The position numbers and the translations under genes were made by a program. From Antedon mediterranea (Eukaryota; Echinodermata; Crinoidea; Comatulida; Antedonidae), in contig NC_092676.1 of the NCBI RefSeq assembly GCF_964355755.1, forward strand, positions 30,453,871 to 30,517,870: a stretch of 64,000 nucleotides of DNA, read 5' to 3'. Positions 29,641 through 41,300 of this stretch are shown in pieces. How positions within the stretch are numbered: the first letter of the stretch is position 1; each line of letters starts with the position of its first letter. The notes beneath the pieces were generated by a model, which was not told where the DNA came from, searched no databases, and saw only the letters and a list, made by a program, of their open reading frames with translations.

Positions 29641-29675
29641 TAGCAGAGCTTTCGGGCAACACTAGCCCTTCATCA
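29641..29675 (-). ncRNA. Possible hammerhead-ribozyme remnant
   Basis: On the minus strand the sequence reads TGATGA, stem GGGC, a 7-nt loop, GCCC, then GAAA, a tiny stem GC-TCT-GC and TA. This matches the hammerhead core order (CUGAUGA, stem II, GAAA, stem III, UH) except that the first C of CUGAUGA is A. The stem I partner upstream has been replaced by a TA microsatellite, so it is unlikely to self-cleave. Hammerheads of this compact kind are known in the ends of Penelope-like retroelements. Assignment is by structure only. Confidence 0.35.
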
Positions 29676-30857
29676 TATATATATATATATATAATTATAT
29701 TATTATACAATTGAAAGCAAAACCCGTTGAATCTCAAATCATTAGGACTAGAAATTTGGCTTATCAATCAAATAAATACTTTCGTTCAAAATGAAACTCC
29801 AACCTCTCTAATCAAAAGATTGAACTCGAAAACGGACCCTTTTTTTGAATTGGGTATGTTGAAACATTTCAATATTCATTTAAAAAAGTACATTAATTGT
29901 GGTATTGATCAGTGGCTATAGAGGCGTAAAAACCCTCGGTCAATATCATGTAAAATGCACTGTGGAAAGGTCATTATTAAGACTGCAAAATTGGGCTTAT
30001 CAACAAATAAATACTTTCGTTCAAAATGTAAAATCAAGGCTGAAAAATTGGGCTTATCAACAACAAAATATTTTATTATTAGACGCGATAACATCAAGGA
30101 TAATCAGTATAATAATTATTAATATAGCCACTGTTACTAGTTTTATTCTACATGCTAAAGTAAATAAAAATCCACTAGAAAACAAAGAAGTCTGAATGTT
30201 ATGCTTATTAGCCATGTTATGTTTGTTTCGCCTATGATTGTTTGCAATGTCCACATATTATTTCCGTGGGCATATCCATAGTGTATCACTCACAAAAAAA
30301 GACGTGTGAGGTTCTTTCTTTAGATTTTGAAAAATGATTTGTGTTACAGGTTGACATGAGTCAAATGCTCAAGATATCGGCTAACGCCATGGGACCCTTG
30401 GCTTATCAATGAATAATAAATACAGTACTACTTTCGTTCAATTGAAATCGGAATCTGACCGTTTCATTAAATTGGGTGTGATTAGGCCTAAACATATAAT
30501 AATTTATTAAAAAGGTACAATAAAAACAAATGCATCAGAGGCGTAAAGAACCCACGGTCAATATCATGTAAAATTTATATGGTATAAGCACTGTGGAAGG
30601 GGTCATTATTATTAAACTGGAAATTCGGCTTATCAACAAATAAATCTTTCGTTTAAAATGTAAAATAAGACTGCAAAATTGGGCTTATCAACAAATAAAT
30701 ACTTTCGTTCAAAATGTAAATAAGACTGCACAATTGGGCTTATCAACAAATAAAATACTTTTTTTTCAAAATGTAAAATTAAGACTGGAAAATTGGGCTT
30801 ATAAACAAATAAATACTTTTTTTCAAAATGTAAGAAAACATTTTTTAAATATAATCC
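29676..30857. repeat. Degenerate repeats with the core GGGCTTATCAACAAATAAAT
   Basis: The core GGGCTTATCAACAAATAAAT followed by ACTTTCGTTCAAAATGTAAA appears at least seven times in decayed form (near 29757, 29993, 30048, 30614, 30680, 30735, 30795). A longer unit including CGGTCAATATCATGTAAAAT occurs twice (29937 and 30556). No coding frame is supported. Possibly the remains of a tandemly repeated element end. Confidence 0.75.
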
Positions 30858-31006
30858 TTAAGCTCTGTCTATACTATCAAACTAAATATGATGTGCCCAT
30901 ATTATATAGACATGACGATGTCCACTACGATATTCGGGCACATCACTACCATATTTGGGCACATCACACTTTTTTTGTTAAACTAGTTGGGACAGTGTAG
31001 ACACAG
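30858..31006. mobile_element. Small MITE, about 150 bp
   Basis: The left end CTCTGTCTATACTATCAAAC matches the reverse complement of the right end (about 30980-31006, GGGACAGTGTAGACACAGAA) with several substitutions. The internal sequence contains ATATTCGGGCACATCACTAC. Non-autonomous. Confidence 0.6.
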
Positions 31007-31748
31007 AACTATGTGATCGAAACATAAGTCGGAATTGGACTGACGCGATTGATTTATTAATGTAATGATTCATTAAAAACTATAATACCGATAAGCGTTT
31101 GGTATTGATCAATGGTGCAAAAAACCCTGAGAAATAATGGTATAACGCGATTTGGTGATAGCTTAGCAATAATAAAACCCATATACTATTATTATAAATA
31201 CCTATTACAAATCCATTCATATAACTTTTCATCGCGAACCGAAAATGTATAAATGTTATTCTACAGACAGTAATTATATATTCAAAAGCCATATTATTAT
31301 TATTATCAATACCTAAATGCGATAGTAATAACCACATAAACATAAATAATTCCCAATACAAGTTTGTGCGTTTAATTCTAGAAAGAAACGACTGTGCTGA
31401 CAGGCCAATGACATAAATCACAAGTAAAGTCCCAATTGTTCACTTGCGTTTTGATTGGCCGACCTATTATATTATATTAAATTAATGAAGACTGTTCTTA
31501 CAACTGTCCAGTCAAAAAGTTACGCGGCGTTTTTTGTAAGAAATATTTCTTGTTTTATTGTGTATCATGACGCGTAAGAATCGATTGTCAAGTAACACCA
31601 TGGACTTATCTAATTTATATGTGTGTATGATTATGGACATGCAGTAAACACATAACACACAGGTAAATTATATATAGATTACACAGCGCCCTCAATTATC
31701 ATATTGTTACGTTGTTTGACGTGTGTTAATTTTTGTGTGTAGTGTGTG
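31007..31748. other. Intergenic stretch, nothing recognised
   Basis: AT-rich DNA between mobile elements. The minus-strand frame at 31080-31421 has no motif or splice support. Confidence 0.5.
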
Positions 31749-32603
31749 TCGAATCAAAGAATATATATCACAAGAATGAGTAATCCGCGATTTTCCCTGT
31801 AACAGTAATATTGTCCATGTGGTAGGGCGCCGCCATAAGTGTGGATGTATCTGGGATGTATACAACTTTTTGTGACGGTTTCACTAATCAAAGGCTGGAC
31901 CACCGGTAGTATTTTCATGATAAAAAATGTTATCAACTACATGCCAACATCATGTTAAATACTATTTGGATATTTAATTGTTCGTTTTATGCAATTTATT
32001 TAGTAAAAACTGCCGTATAAACAGTTTGCTTTATCAACCGGGCGCTACAATAGCGTGACCGGGCGTGTTGGTGTTTACGCGTTTTCACGTAGGATAGTTT
32101 AATAATATTCCTATATTTAACTTGTTTCTGGTAAAACAAATAAATGTTAATGACATTTAACATTTTGTCCTATTAATAACATGTATTTTATACTAATTTA
32201 TATCATAAAAACAATACTTAATTTACCGGGCGTAGAGTAGTACACGGGCAATGGTAAAGAATAGGCCGTGCTGAGTAACGATTCGTTGACTTTTGGTGTT
32301 GCTGTGTTAGGCCTTTTTTGTGAACTAACTTAGCATGTTAGTAAATAATTGTCTGTAAAAGTGAATGTACACTAGTTTGTTAATAAATATGTATTATAAA
32401 ATAGTTTACAATTGCAAAACTATTATCATAATTCTATTTAATGTGACATGTATAATATCTATTAAATCAAGTCTTATTTAGTATGTATACATCCGCCCTT
32501 ATGAGGGCGGGCATCACTCTCTGGAGCTCTCTGTTACAAATTTCTCATGCAAAAATCGCGGAATACTCATTCTTGTGATATATATTCTTTGGTCGAATCG
32601 ATC
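31749..32603. mobile_element. Inverted-repeat element, about 855 bp
   Basis: The left arm begins TCGAATCAAAGAATATATAT (31749) and continues CACAAGAATGAGTAATCCGC. The right arm ends with its complement at 32554-32603. Weaker complementarity extends inward to about 115 bp (GTAACAG; GGATGTAT words). The centre has no coding frame. Likely a non-autonomous TIR/foldback transposon. Confidence 0.75.
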
Positions 32604-32734
32604 ATCGAAAATAAACGGTATTTTACTGTTAAGTTCTATGACACCATTATTTTCATTAACTTACATTATGTACTTGACAAAAACACCGTTGATTTAAACA
32701 GGTAAAATGAAACTTTTCATACTACACTAGGGCC

Positions 32735-32950
32735 TACTAACTAGCTAGGCTATATTGGTAAGAGGAGAGGGTTGGCCTTTTCGTTGTAAAAATTCTCTAG
32801 CTAGGCCTAGCCTACTACTAGATAGACTAGGCTGGGCCTAGAGTAGTAGAGAGGCGGCCTAGGCCTACTACAGGGTAATTCTACTACAGTTAGGCCTAGC
32901 CTAGTAGGATTTACTACTGCAGGCCTACTTCTCCTAGCTAGGCCTAGGCG
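32735..32950. repeat. Cluster of TAGGCCTA-type motifs
   Basis: About 200 bp dense in AGGCCTA, CTAGGCCTAG and TACTACTA words, many self-complementary. A similar cluster occurs at 59400-59680. It directly abuts the left end of the foldback element. Confidence 0.8.
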
Positions 32951-34755
32951 GTGTCAGATGAAATCGGTCGCGCTTGAAATCGGTCGCGTTTGAAATCGGT
33001 CGCGATAAAATCGACTTCCGGTATTTTGTATGGCGCGCCGCTAGAGCTATACTTTTGATTATATCGGTCGCGTTTGAAATCGGTCGCGTTTGAAATCGGT
33101 CGCGCTATTTTGTATGGATCGAGCGGGATGCATGCTAGAGCGGGATATACATTTTTCGTTTATATATATTTAATTGATATTTTTTAGGAACTAGATTATT
33201 TATGTGGATATTGTTAATCATTAAATTAATTTTTTTTTTGTATTTCACAGGTCTCGGAGAAGGACTGTGTCTGTTCAAAATGGCCATTTATAAACACGTT
33301 TAAATATTATATTAGGCATAATATTATATAAGGCATATAATAATTTACCTCTATTTATATGTACTGTAATTAATATATTATATAGAGAATATACGTCTGT
33401 CGTGTCTTTTATTAATAATTATGCAAACAATTACGTATGGTTTTAGGATATTAATAAAATATATAGATAATATGCCGTTATAAATCAATCTACCGGCCTA
33501 CAGTAGGACTATGATGTACAATGATTGATGTGAGAATAATAATGTATGGATAATAAAGGTGGACACGATTCTCAAAGACTGAGGTAATCTGCACTGATAT
33601 TTAAACATTTATATTTACGAACGGCGTATGAATGTGAGACACTGAGTTGCACTTACTTAAATTTACATTAAATGATTACTGTATTATAAATGAAGAAATA
33701 AAAGATATTAAAATTAAAATCTATAGTATCGCCGACGTATATACGTAAATTATATATAAATCAAACTGTCAACTGTCATCTTTACCTCGCCATGGACAAC
33801 GATCGTACGTGTTTTGTCCATGAGTTGACACACTAACAAGTGCGTGTTTTTTAAAAAAGGGAAACCCCGTCAGCAAAATAACGTATTGTGTTAGAGGAAA
33901 CAGCTGCACGATCATAGAAGGCGCATCTCCGATATGGCTTATGTGGGGGGTTATTTCAGTTACTCGCCTTTTAACCATCCGCATATAATGATCATTTTAC
34001 TAACAACTATTTTAAACCTCAGAAATAAAAATATACACGTGATTTGCCTCAACAATAATCATTATACACTTAATATTATCCTACATAATGGATAGAAATA
34101 AAATAGAAATAAAAATAAGGTGATCGAATAGTATGTTGTTAACGACATGGATATGATATAATCTGCCACAGTATGCATAAGTATAAAAATGGATACGCTG
34201 ACTTTACGGGCTATATTGTAAAAATTATTGTTTTTAAATAAATTGTTCTCTTTTACGTAATTGTTTGCATAATAAAAGACACGGCAGACGTATATTCTCT
34301 ATATAATATATTAATTACAGTACATATAAATAGAGGTAAATTATTATATGCCTAATATAACATTATGCCTAATATAATATTTAAACGTGTTTAGAAATGG
34401 CCATTTTGAACAGACACAGTCCTTCTCCGAGACCTGTGAAATACAAAAAAAAATAATTAATTTAATGATTGATAATAAATATTTATTAACCAAGTAAAAA
34501 ATATCCCCATAAATAATCTAGTTCCTAAAAAATAGCAATTAAATCTATATAAATGAAAAATGTTTATCCCGCTCTAGCATGCATCCCGCTCGATCCATAC
34601 AAAATAGCGCGACCGATTTCAAACGCGACCGATTTCATCAAAAGTATAGCTCTAGCGGCGCGCCATACAAAATAAGGAAGTTGATTTTATCGCGACCGAT
34701 TTCAAACGCGACCGATTTCAGACGCGACCGATTTCATCGTAAACCGCCTAGGCTA
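32935..34755. mobile_element. Foldback element with about 500-bp inverted arms
   Basis: The left arm (about 32940-33440) and right arm (about 34250-34750) are inverted copies. Outer ends are CTAGGCGGT / ACCGCCTAG. Each arm then has several 13-bp units of the form GAAATCGGTCGCG, a TGGCGCGCCGCTAGAGC word, ATCGAGCGGGATGCATGC, CTCGGAGAAGGACTGTGTCT and GAATATACGTCTG. The roughly 810-bp centre has no supported gene. The arms differ by small indels, so the element is not brand new. Confidence 0.9.
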
Positions 34756-34829
34756 GGGCTATTTTAATAGCCTGTCATCCTCGAGGAGTGTACGATACGA
34801 CGTTTGAATCCGGGACAATTCGGCTCACT

Positions 34830-35005
34830 CAAGACAAGAGCGGTGGGACTGTCACACCAAAATCAGTCCGGGCCAAAATCGGTCCAGCGGACCATTTATG
34901 GCTGCCAAAACCTGTCCGGCCGGACCAATTTTGGCCGCCAAAACTGGTCCGGCCGGACCAATTTTGGCCGCCAAAACTGGTCCGGCCTGGATAAAATTGG
35001 TCCGG
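34830..35005. repeat. Tandem repeats rich in GGTCCGGCCGGACCAATTTT, left portion
   Basis: Roughly 35-bp units built from GGTCCGGCCGGACCAATTTT and GGCCGCCAAAACT. Related sequence in the opposite orientation lies at 37595-37700, beyond the LINE. The two look like ends of one element into which the LINE was inserted. The palindromic core produces open frames on both strands that should not be read as genes. Confidence 0.85.
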
Positions 35006-35409
35006 GGAGTAGGACTTATTCTCTGCCTGTTTTTAATCCATTTTGTTCTTTTAACATCTTCGTTTCCCCATGATGTTAAAAACAATTTAATTTATTACTA
35101 ATTTATGGTTAATCAATCAATATCAATTCAGTACAATCAGTATAAAACAATTATCCAATATTGATTAGGCTGAGGAAGGAAAAAGGCCTCAATCATAAAA
35201 TAAAATCTGGCTGGCAATATCAGCGTCTCCTACCCGTTCATGTGAGTGTGTGGCAGGCTGAAATATGAGTGAACACCTAAGTCATGTTTTTAGATAAAAT
35301 ACATTTATTTATAGTATTTATCCGACAAGATAACTTACTTATATATATCATGGGATATTTTTCTAGCCATAAACAACTTAAAACAGCATCATAGGCCTAG
35401 TAATTCAAT

Positions 35410-36881
35410 TCCGGCTTTGAATATCAACAAGCTACCAGCCTTCCTCCCAGCAAGTGAACCACCAGTTATACATGAATGGGAAGTTCGTAAGGCTTTGAAT
35501 AAATTGAACTGTAATAAATCAAGCCACCCATCAGACTTACCAATTAAAATAATTAAGGAATTTGCTATTGAACTTGCTAACCCGCTAACTAAATTATTTA
35601 ATACGTGTCTCAATGAGGGACACTTTCCACATCAGTGCTTCAATAGTTCCAGTTCCAAAACAAAACAAGATCCGCTCTTTTGATGATCTTCGTCCAATAT
35701 CATTGACGCTGGTCTTTGCTAAGATTTTTGAAGCATTTATTGCCAAATGGATTATTGAGGATATTGATAATAAATTAGACACTAAGCAGTATGGTAATAC
35801 TAAAGGTTCATCTACTATAAATTATCTTGTGGGTATGTTAAATTATGTTTATGACAAGCCCAAACAATCAGTTGAACTCTGTACAATTGACTTTACTAAG
35901 GCCTTTGATAGAGTTAATCATACAATTATTATAGATAAATTAATTAAACTTGGAGTTAGGTCATCCATTGTTTCCATCGTCTGCAGCTTTCTCTGTGAAA
36001 GAACTCTACTACCAAACTTGGCACGCACATTTCTTCCACCAAATCAATCTCTTGTGGGGTACCACAGGGAACCAAACTGGGACCCATACTATTCTTGGTT
36101 CTAGTAAATGATGCTGCCATTGAAAGTTGTAGGCGTTGGAAATTTGTGGATGACCTGACTCTAGGGGAAGTAACCAAATGTGGTGTTTCCTCCAACTTAC
36201 AAAGTGTCCTTAACAGTGTCAGTGAGTGGTGTGCATCTAATGATGTTCTACCTAAACCAGCTAAATGCCAAGTAATTGAATTTAACTTTTTAAAGCAACG
36301 GCAGCTTAATTTAGTATACACTATTGATAATTTTAATCTTCCAATAGTTATAGCAAGTTAAACTGCTTGGTGTAATAATCCAAAATGACCTCAAATGGGG
36401 TTCAAATGTTAATGATATAACATCAAGAGCCTCGCGTAGACTATTCTCACTATGTATTCTGAAAAGGTCTAGTGCACCAGTCAGTGACCTGGTTACAGTA
36501 TTTACATCATATATCAGACCTGTGCTGGAATATGCCTGCCAGGTTTGGCATTCATCATTAACGGTTCAGCAATCTAATTTAATAGAAAAAATTCAAAAAC
36601 GGGCATTGCGCATAATTTTGAGCCCACATTATGTTAGCTATAAATTAGCGTTAGAGCAAGTGGGTTTGCCTTCTTTAAAGTCCCGTAGAGAACAGATTCT
36701 TCTCAAGTTTGGCAAGAGTCTTTTAGAATCTACCAAATTTAGAAATATGTTACCAGCATATAACTCTGATAGGCATTCAAGATCGTTAAGGAGCAATACT
36801 AGCTCAAAGTTGGATTCTTGCAGATGTCGTACAGAAAGATATAGGCGGTCTACTATTCCGCACTTAGCACGAATCCTTTAA
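35410..36881 (+). pseudogene. LINE reverse transcriptase, broken
   Basis: Reverse-transcriptase motifs occur in order but in different frames: WEVRKALNKLN and SSHPSDLPIKI upstream, LRPISLTLVFAKIFE (palm/fingers), CTIDFTKAFDRVNH (catalytic Asp motif), then KFVDDLTLGEV (the FVDD form of the active-site box), then LEYACQVWHSSLT and KIQKRALRIIL in the C-terminal thumb region. Frame changes occur near 35630 and 36060-36095, and a stop interrupts near 36360. The copy cannot make an intact enzyme. The clade (CR1/Jockey-like) is uncertain. Confidence 0.9.
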
Positions 36882-36883
36882 GT

Positions 36884-37440
36884 TTAAAGATGTATTGTCC
36901 CTTGAAACACAAAAAATGAAGGTCAAAATTTTCTAAATTTAAATTGGCCATATCAAAGTAACAGTAAAGTTATTCACTTTAAGTTGAAAATTCGAGCCAA
37001 AAACAACAAGTTTACATAATTAACAGGTAAATTAATTTGATTACATTTTGTCTGATAAATCGTCGCGAGCGAAAGTAAACAAAGATTTCAAACCACGAGT
37101 ATGCATTATGCATGATGCTAATTAGGATTGTTTACAACTCGTCACGGTTGAGAAGGTGTTTTCACACAGATTGCGAAGAAATTTTATGATTATGCATACA
37201 GATGAGCCAAACAAGCGCGTTGCATTATGAGATATGGTTTGATCGAAAACTTTGACTGGAAGTCACAGTTATTTTTTTAACAAAAAAATGTCTGTATTTC
37301 AGTTAAATGATTTTTTTCCCGACTAATTTTTGGTGAAAGTTAATAACTATTATGATACTTCAAAATGACCCACTTTTTTTCGAAATCTTTTTTTTTTTAT
37401 TCTTTTGGAATTAGTCAAAGGGACAATACATCTTTAAGTT
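36884..37440. mobile_element. MITE, about 555 bp, TIR core AAAGATGTATTGTCCC
   Basis: The left end (36884, TTTAAAGATGTATTGTCCC) is inverted at the right end (about 37413-37440, GGGACAATACATCTTTAAG). It sits just after the LINE stop codon. A shorter relative lies at 37870-38132. Confidence 0.85.
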
Positions 37441-37594
37441 TAATGTTTAGTTTAGATCTCTTATGATGTATTTTACTTCTCAGTTTATGATTGTAATCCA
37501 ACCTTTTCAGCTCTTGCTGCTGGTTGGAATTTGATGTTTTTTATACCTTAATAAATAAATAAATAAATAAATAATTCAATTAAAATCGACAGAA

Positions 37595-37745
37595 GAAAAA
37601 CCCGGACCGATTTTGGCAGTGGCGGACTGCTTTTGGCCACAACTTTAGAGCCAAAACTGGTCCGGCCGGACCGATTTTGGCCCCGGACCATATTTGTCGT
37701 GACAGGACAATATCAGCCCACTTTTAGCCTGAATAAAAGTCCCAC
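37595..37745. repeat. GGCCGG repeat element, right portion
   Basis: Contains CCGGACCGATTTTGGC-type units and GTGACAGGACAATATCAGC. In reverse complement it resembles the left portion at 34830-34905, suggesting one inverted-end element split by the LINE. Confidence 0.6.
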
Positions 37746-37869
37746 TTTTAGACCAAATCAAGATTGTTAATAAAATTAATAAATGATTGTGTGAATTTGT
37801 GTTATTTTTTTATCAGTAAGGTTAAATTAAAAATGTTTTTTTTTTTTAACTCGGCCTGATGGTTCAATC

Positions 37870-38132
37870 CTCTTATGAAAGATGGATTGTCCCCAAAAAA
37901 CATAAAAAATGAAGATTAATAAATTCAGACTTTGAATAGTAGGCCATGTTTTGACTTATAAACATGATTACGGTAAATTCAACCAAAACCCCATTGGCTG
38001 GATAATTTGCTGTAAATTACAGTTTTTCAGGAAAATATTTTTTTTCGATCCAAAAACTATTATGTGACATTAAAATGGCATATTAAAAAAAATGTAAACA
38101 ATATTTTTTCAGGAGACAATAAAGCTTTAAAA
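37870..38132. mobile_element. MITE, about 260 bp, relative of 36884-37440
   Basis: The left end GAAAGATGGATTGTCCCC and right end GGAGACAATAAAGCTTT are degenerate versions of the same terminal repeat. The words following the left end (ACATAAAAAATGAAG) also match the longer copy. Confidence 0.65.
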
Positions 38133-38353
38133 GTCACAGATAAATAATAATCTTTATTATTGTCTTTCTTTCCCAAATATAAATAAAAGATACATAAGGT
38201 GTGGGTAAACTAGAGTGGACATTGTGTACAGTAGATGACCAGTGCATTGTTGACCAAATTGACTTTCCTAATTTAATATTAATAAATGGTTTTAAAATGT
38301 TAATTGATGTTCTGGTCTTTGTTTCTTTCAGTTTTCAAGCGAACTGATCAACA

Positions 38354-41300
38354 ATGACAGGTAAGCCATGTTCAATCTTTGATGCATAATAACACATATT
38401 TTCAATGACAATATAATAACAGTGATATTCATATTACATTGTTTTACTTGTTGTTTACTTGTTAGATCGATTACTGAACGATTGGGCAACACCAAGAATT
38501 GCAGCAACAAGTTCTTTTCTGGCTCCTCATTGTGAAACAACTAGCCCTCATTCCAAAAGTAGAAGTTTATTTTTGACTGGTTTAATTGAAGGTAATGACT
38601 TGTCAGATATTCTATTAACCAAATATACTGTGGGGGCCGTAGTAGATCTTTTGTATACAAATATGTTGACGATAAACTATTCATAACAAATGAACCACAA
38701 CACAAAGAAGTCTAAAGCTTTTTCTGGAGGCATAGCAACTATAATCTATGTATAGTCATTATTCTTGTCAGTGGGATTCAATTCACACACATAATTTAGC
38801 AACTCCTACAGTTTTTGATGGGATTTTGGTATACTCAGTACTGTATGTCATTTTCAATTTTTTACTGAAATTAACTGCTATTACTGTATGTTTACATCAA
38901 CCAGAGAGTTGTTAATTAAACTAATTAATGTTGATATCAAGTTTGCAGTAAACATGTATATTTAGTTCTGAAAAGAACTGTTGAGAGAGAGGGTTAGAGA
39001 GAAACTTTAAATCAACATTCGGTTTCACCATGCAAACCTTCAAACAATAAACTAATTAATTAACAACTTTGATTCAGATAATATCTACTAAAGACCTACT
39101 GAAGAAACAACAATATTTTGGTACAGTATAACATTGTATGCATTAGAATTGATATGTGATGGCTTTAATGAAATGTTGATTTTAGAACAAAGAAAGTTTC
39201 AGGAAGGATATGGCTGTTTAGAGGGTTTTGTGATGAACTAACTATTGTTTGATGTGTTACTAATTTAGCTTGTAATACCTAATATACAAATTTTTTGTGT
39301 ACAGTATTTTTCTATGTTGTACAGCAGTAATGATGAGGTACATACAAACTAAGTTGTAATTGATTGGCTTGTATTGTTCTGGCATTGTCTCTGGTCAAAG
39401 GTGGTTACCGCAACAGGCTGGTCCAACCTATTATTGTATTTATTCATTGTAGTCATCGCTGATGCACAAGCTGCTGTATGTTTTGCCAACTGAACACTCC
39501 CCGCATAATTTACTTCCTTGAATGATGGTAGGCGGTGATTGTTTATATTTTAGCATTTCTACAATACAGCATGGTAGGTTTAATTTAATTAACGTGCACT
39601 GGGTACATTCAGTCTATTCATATTTTGTACTGTAAAATCTTATTTTCCCAGCAGATTTTCACAAAATTTACAAGAATTAGTATGTAATTGTTAATTGTTA
39701 TTAATTAATATTCTTTGATCTCATTCTGAGTTAGCCTCACCAAATGAGTGAGCTATACAAAACAATTGTTTTCAGTAAATACTCTGTCCCCCGTATCTGA
39801 GTGTAAGGAACACCTTTTACTCAATTAAAACGGAATAAGATAGGAACCAATGCTTTGTTGAATATACATTTCATGTTCTGTTGGTTGTCGTGAGTTTGCA
39901 CTGAATTAAGTTTTGAGAGGTTTTAAATATTATTTACTTGTTGTACACATTTTACCATATCTACTACAATAGCCAAAGCTAAGTCAATTTTATTTAATAA
40001 AAACAACCATGTGTACTGAGGTCATCATCATCTGCAACTATTGTTATAGTGATGTCATCATCATCATCCTGTGTTATCATAGGATCTTTTTTTGACAGAT
40101 CATCCTACAGTAGTTTGTAGTCTACTAGCTTGTAATCACATGGTATAGTGATGTCATCATCATCCTGTGTTATCATAGGATCTTTTTTTGACAGATCATC
40201 CTACAGTAGTTTGTAGTCTACTAGCTTGTAATCACATGGTATAGTGATGTCATCATCATCCTGTGTTATCATAGGATCTTTTTTTGACAGATCATCCTAG
40301 TTTGTAGTCTACTATCTTGTAATCACATGGTATAGTGATGTCATCATCATCCTGTGTTATCATAGGATCTTTTTTTGACAGATCATCCTACAGTAGTTTG
40401 TAGTCTACTAGCTTGTAATCACATGGTATAGTGATGTCATCATCATCCTGTGTTATCATAGGATCTTTTTTTGACAGATCATCCTAGTTTGTAGTCTACT
40501 AGCTTGTAATCACATGGTATAGTGATGTCATCATCATCCTGTGTTATCATAGGATCTTTTTTTGACAGATCATCCTACAGTAGTTTGTAGTCTACTAACT
40601 TGTAATGACATGTTTCCTGTTTCTAATATGCGCTGCTAATAGTATCCTGCAGGAAACTGTACTATGACTTGTGCATATTGCTGCACAGTAAGATCTGTTT
40701 TAAAAGTTGTATTGTTCATACCATGTTTCTAGGCATACTGTATGTCTGCTAGATCACTCACTAATTTTATTGTGTCTAGGATCTGGTAAAATACTCAAAT
40801 ATACACTTATTTGGATTTAAATGAATCTTAGACATTAAGTATTGTGGACTTTATACTACAGTATTGCATTAGCAATTGATAAATTTATTTACTAAAGAAT
40901 TCTTCTTCAAGTATGAGTTCAGAGGATGATAGTCTGTATGAACCACCACGCTATAGGATGTCTTTACCCGCTAGATTCCTACGCCCTTCTACTTGGTATT
41001 CTTGTAGCATAGACGACCTCGATAGTCTTTGCTCAATCGATTCTATAGAAAGAGATGATCCTTTGATTGGTAAGTTTACATAAAAACATTCGGAATGCAC
41101 TTTGAAAGCGCCCTCAAGATTGGTTCCTAAATTAGCATGGCGTCAATAACAATGCATGCAAAGCCTGTAATGGTATTTTAGTGTGAGAAGACTCATAGAA
41201 TGTTTGTAGGAGCATCTGCAATGCTTAATGAGGGGTTTCATTAACTTTGTTCTCAATTGTATTGTGCTTAATGTAAGTATCATAGTTTAAAACAGAATTA

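Larger units (their letters stand above)
35010..37573 (+). mobile_element. Non-LTR retrotransposon (LINE), degenerate, 5'-truncated
   Basis: A reverse-transcriptase reading frame (35410-36881) is followed by a 3' region ending in (TAAA)n at about 37549-37573, the usual LINE tail. No ORF1 or endonuclease was recognised, so the copy is probably 5'-truncated. A MITE (36884-37440) interrupts the 3' region. The LINE lies inside the GGCCGG repeat element. Confidence 0.85.

Noticed and set aside
34788-35101. Repetitive frames on both strands with PVRPDQFWPPKL-like repeats
   Set aside because: Translation of the palindromic GGCCGG tandem repeat.
40040-40605. Repeated TGATGTCA words as a CRE-type enhancer array
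   Set aside because: They occur once per minisatellite unit and deviate from TGACGTCA; repeat amplification explains the clustering.
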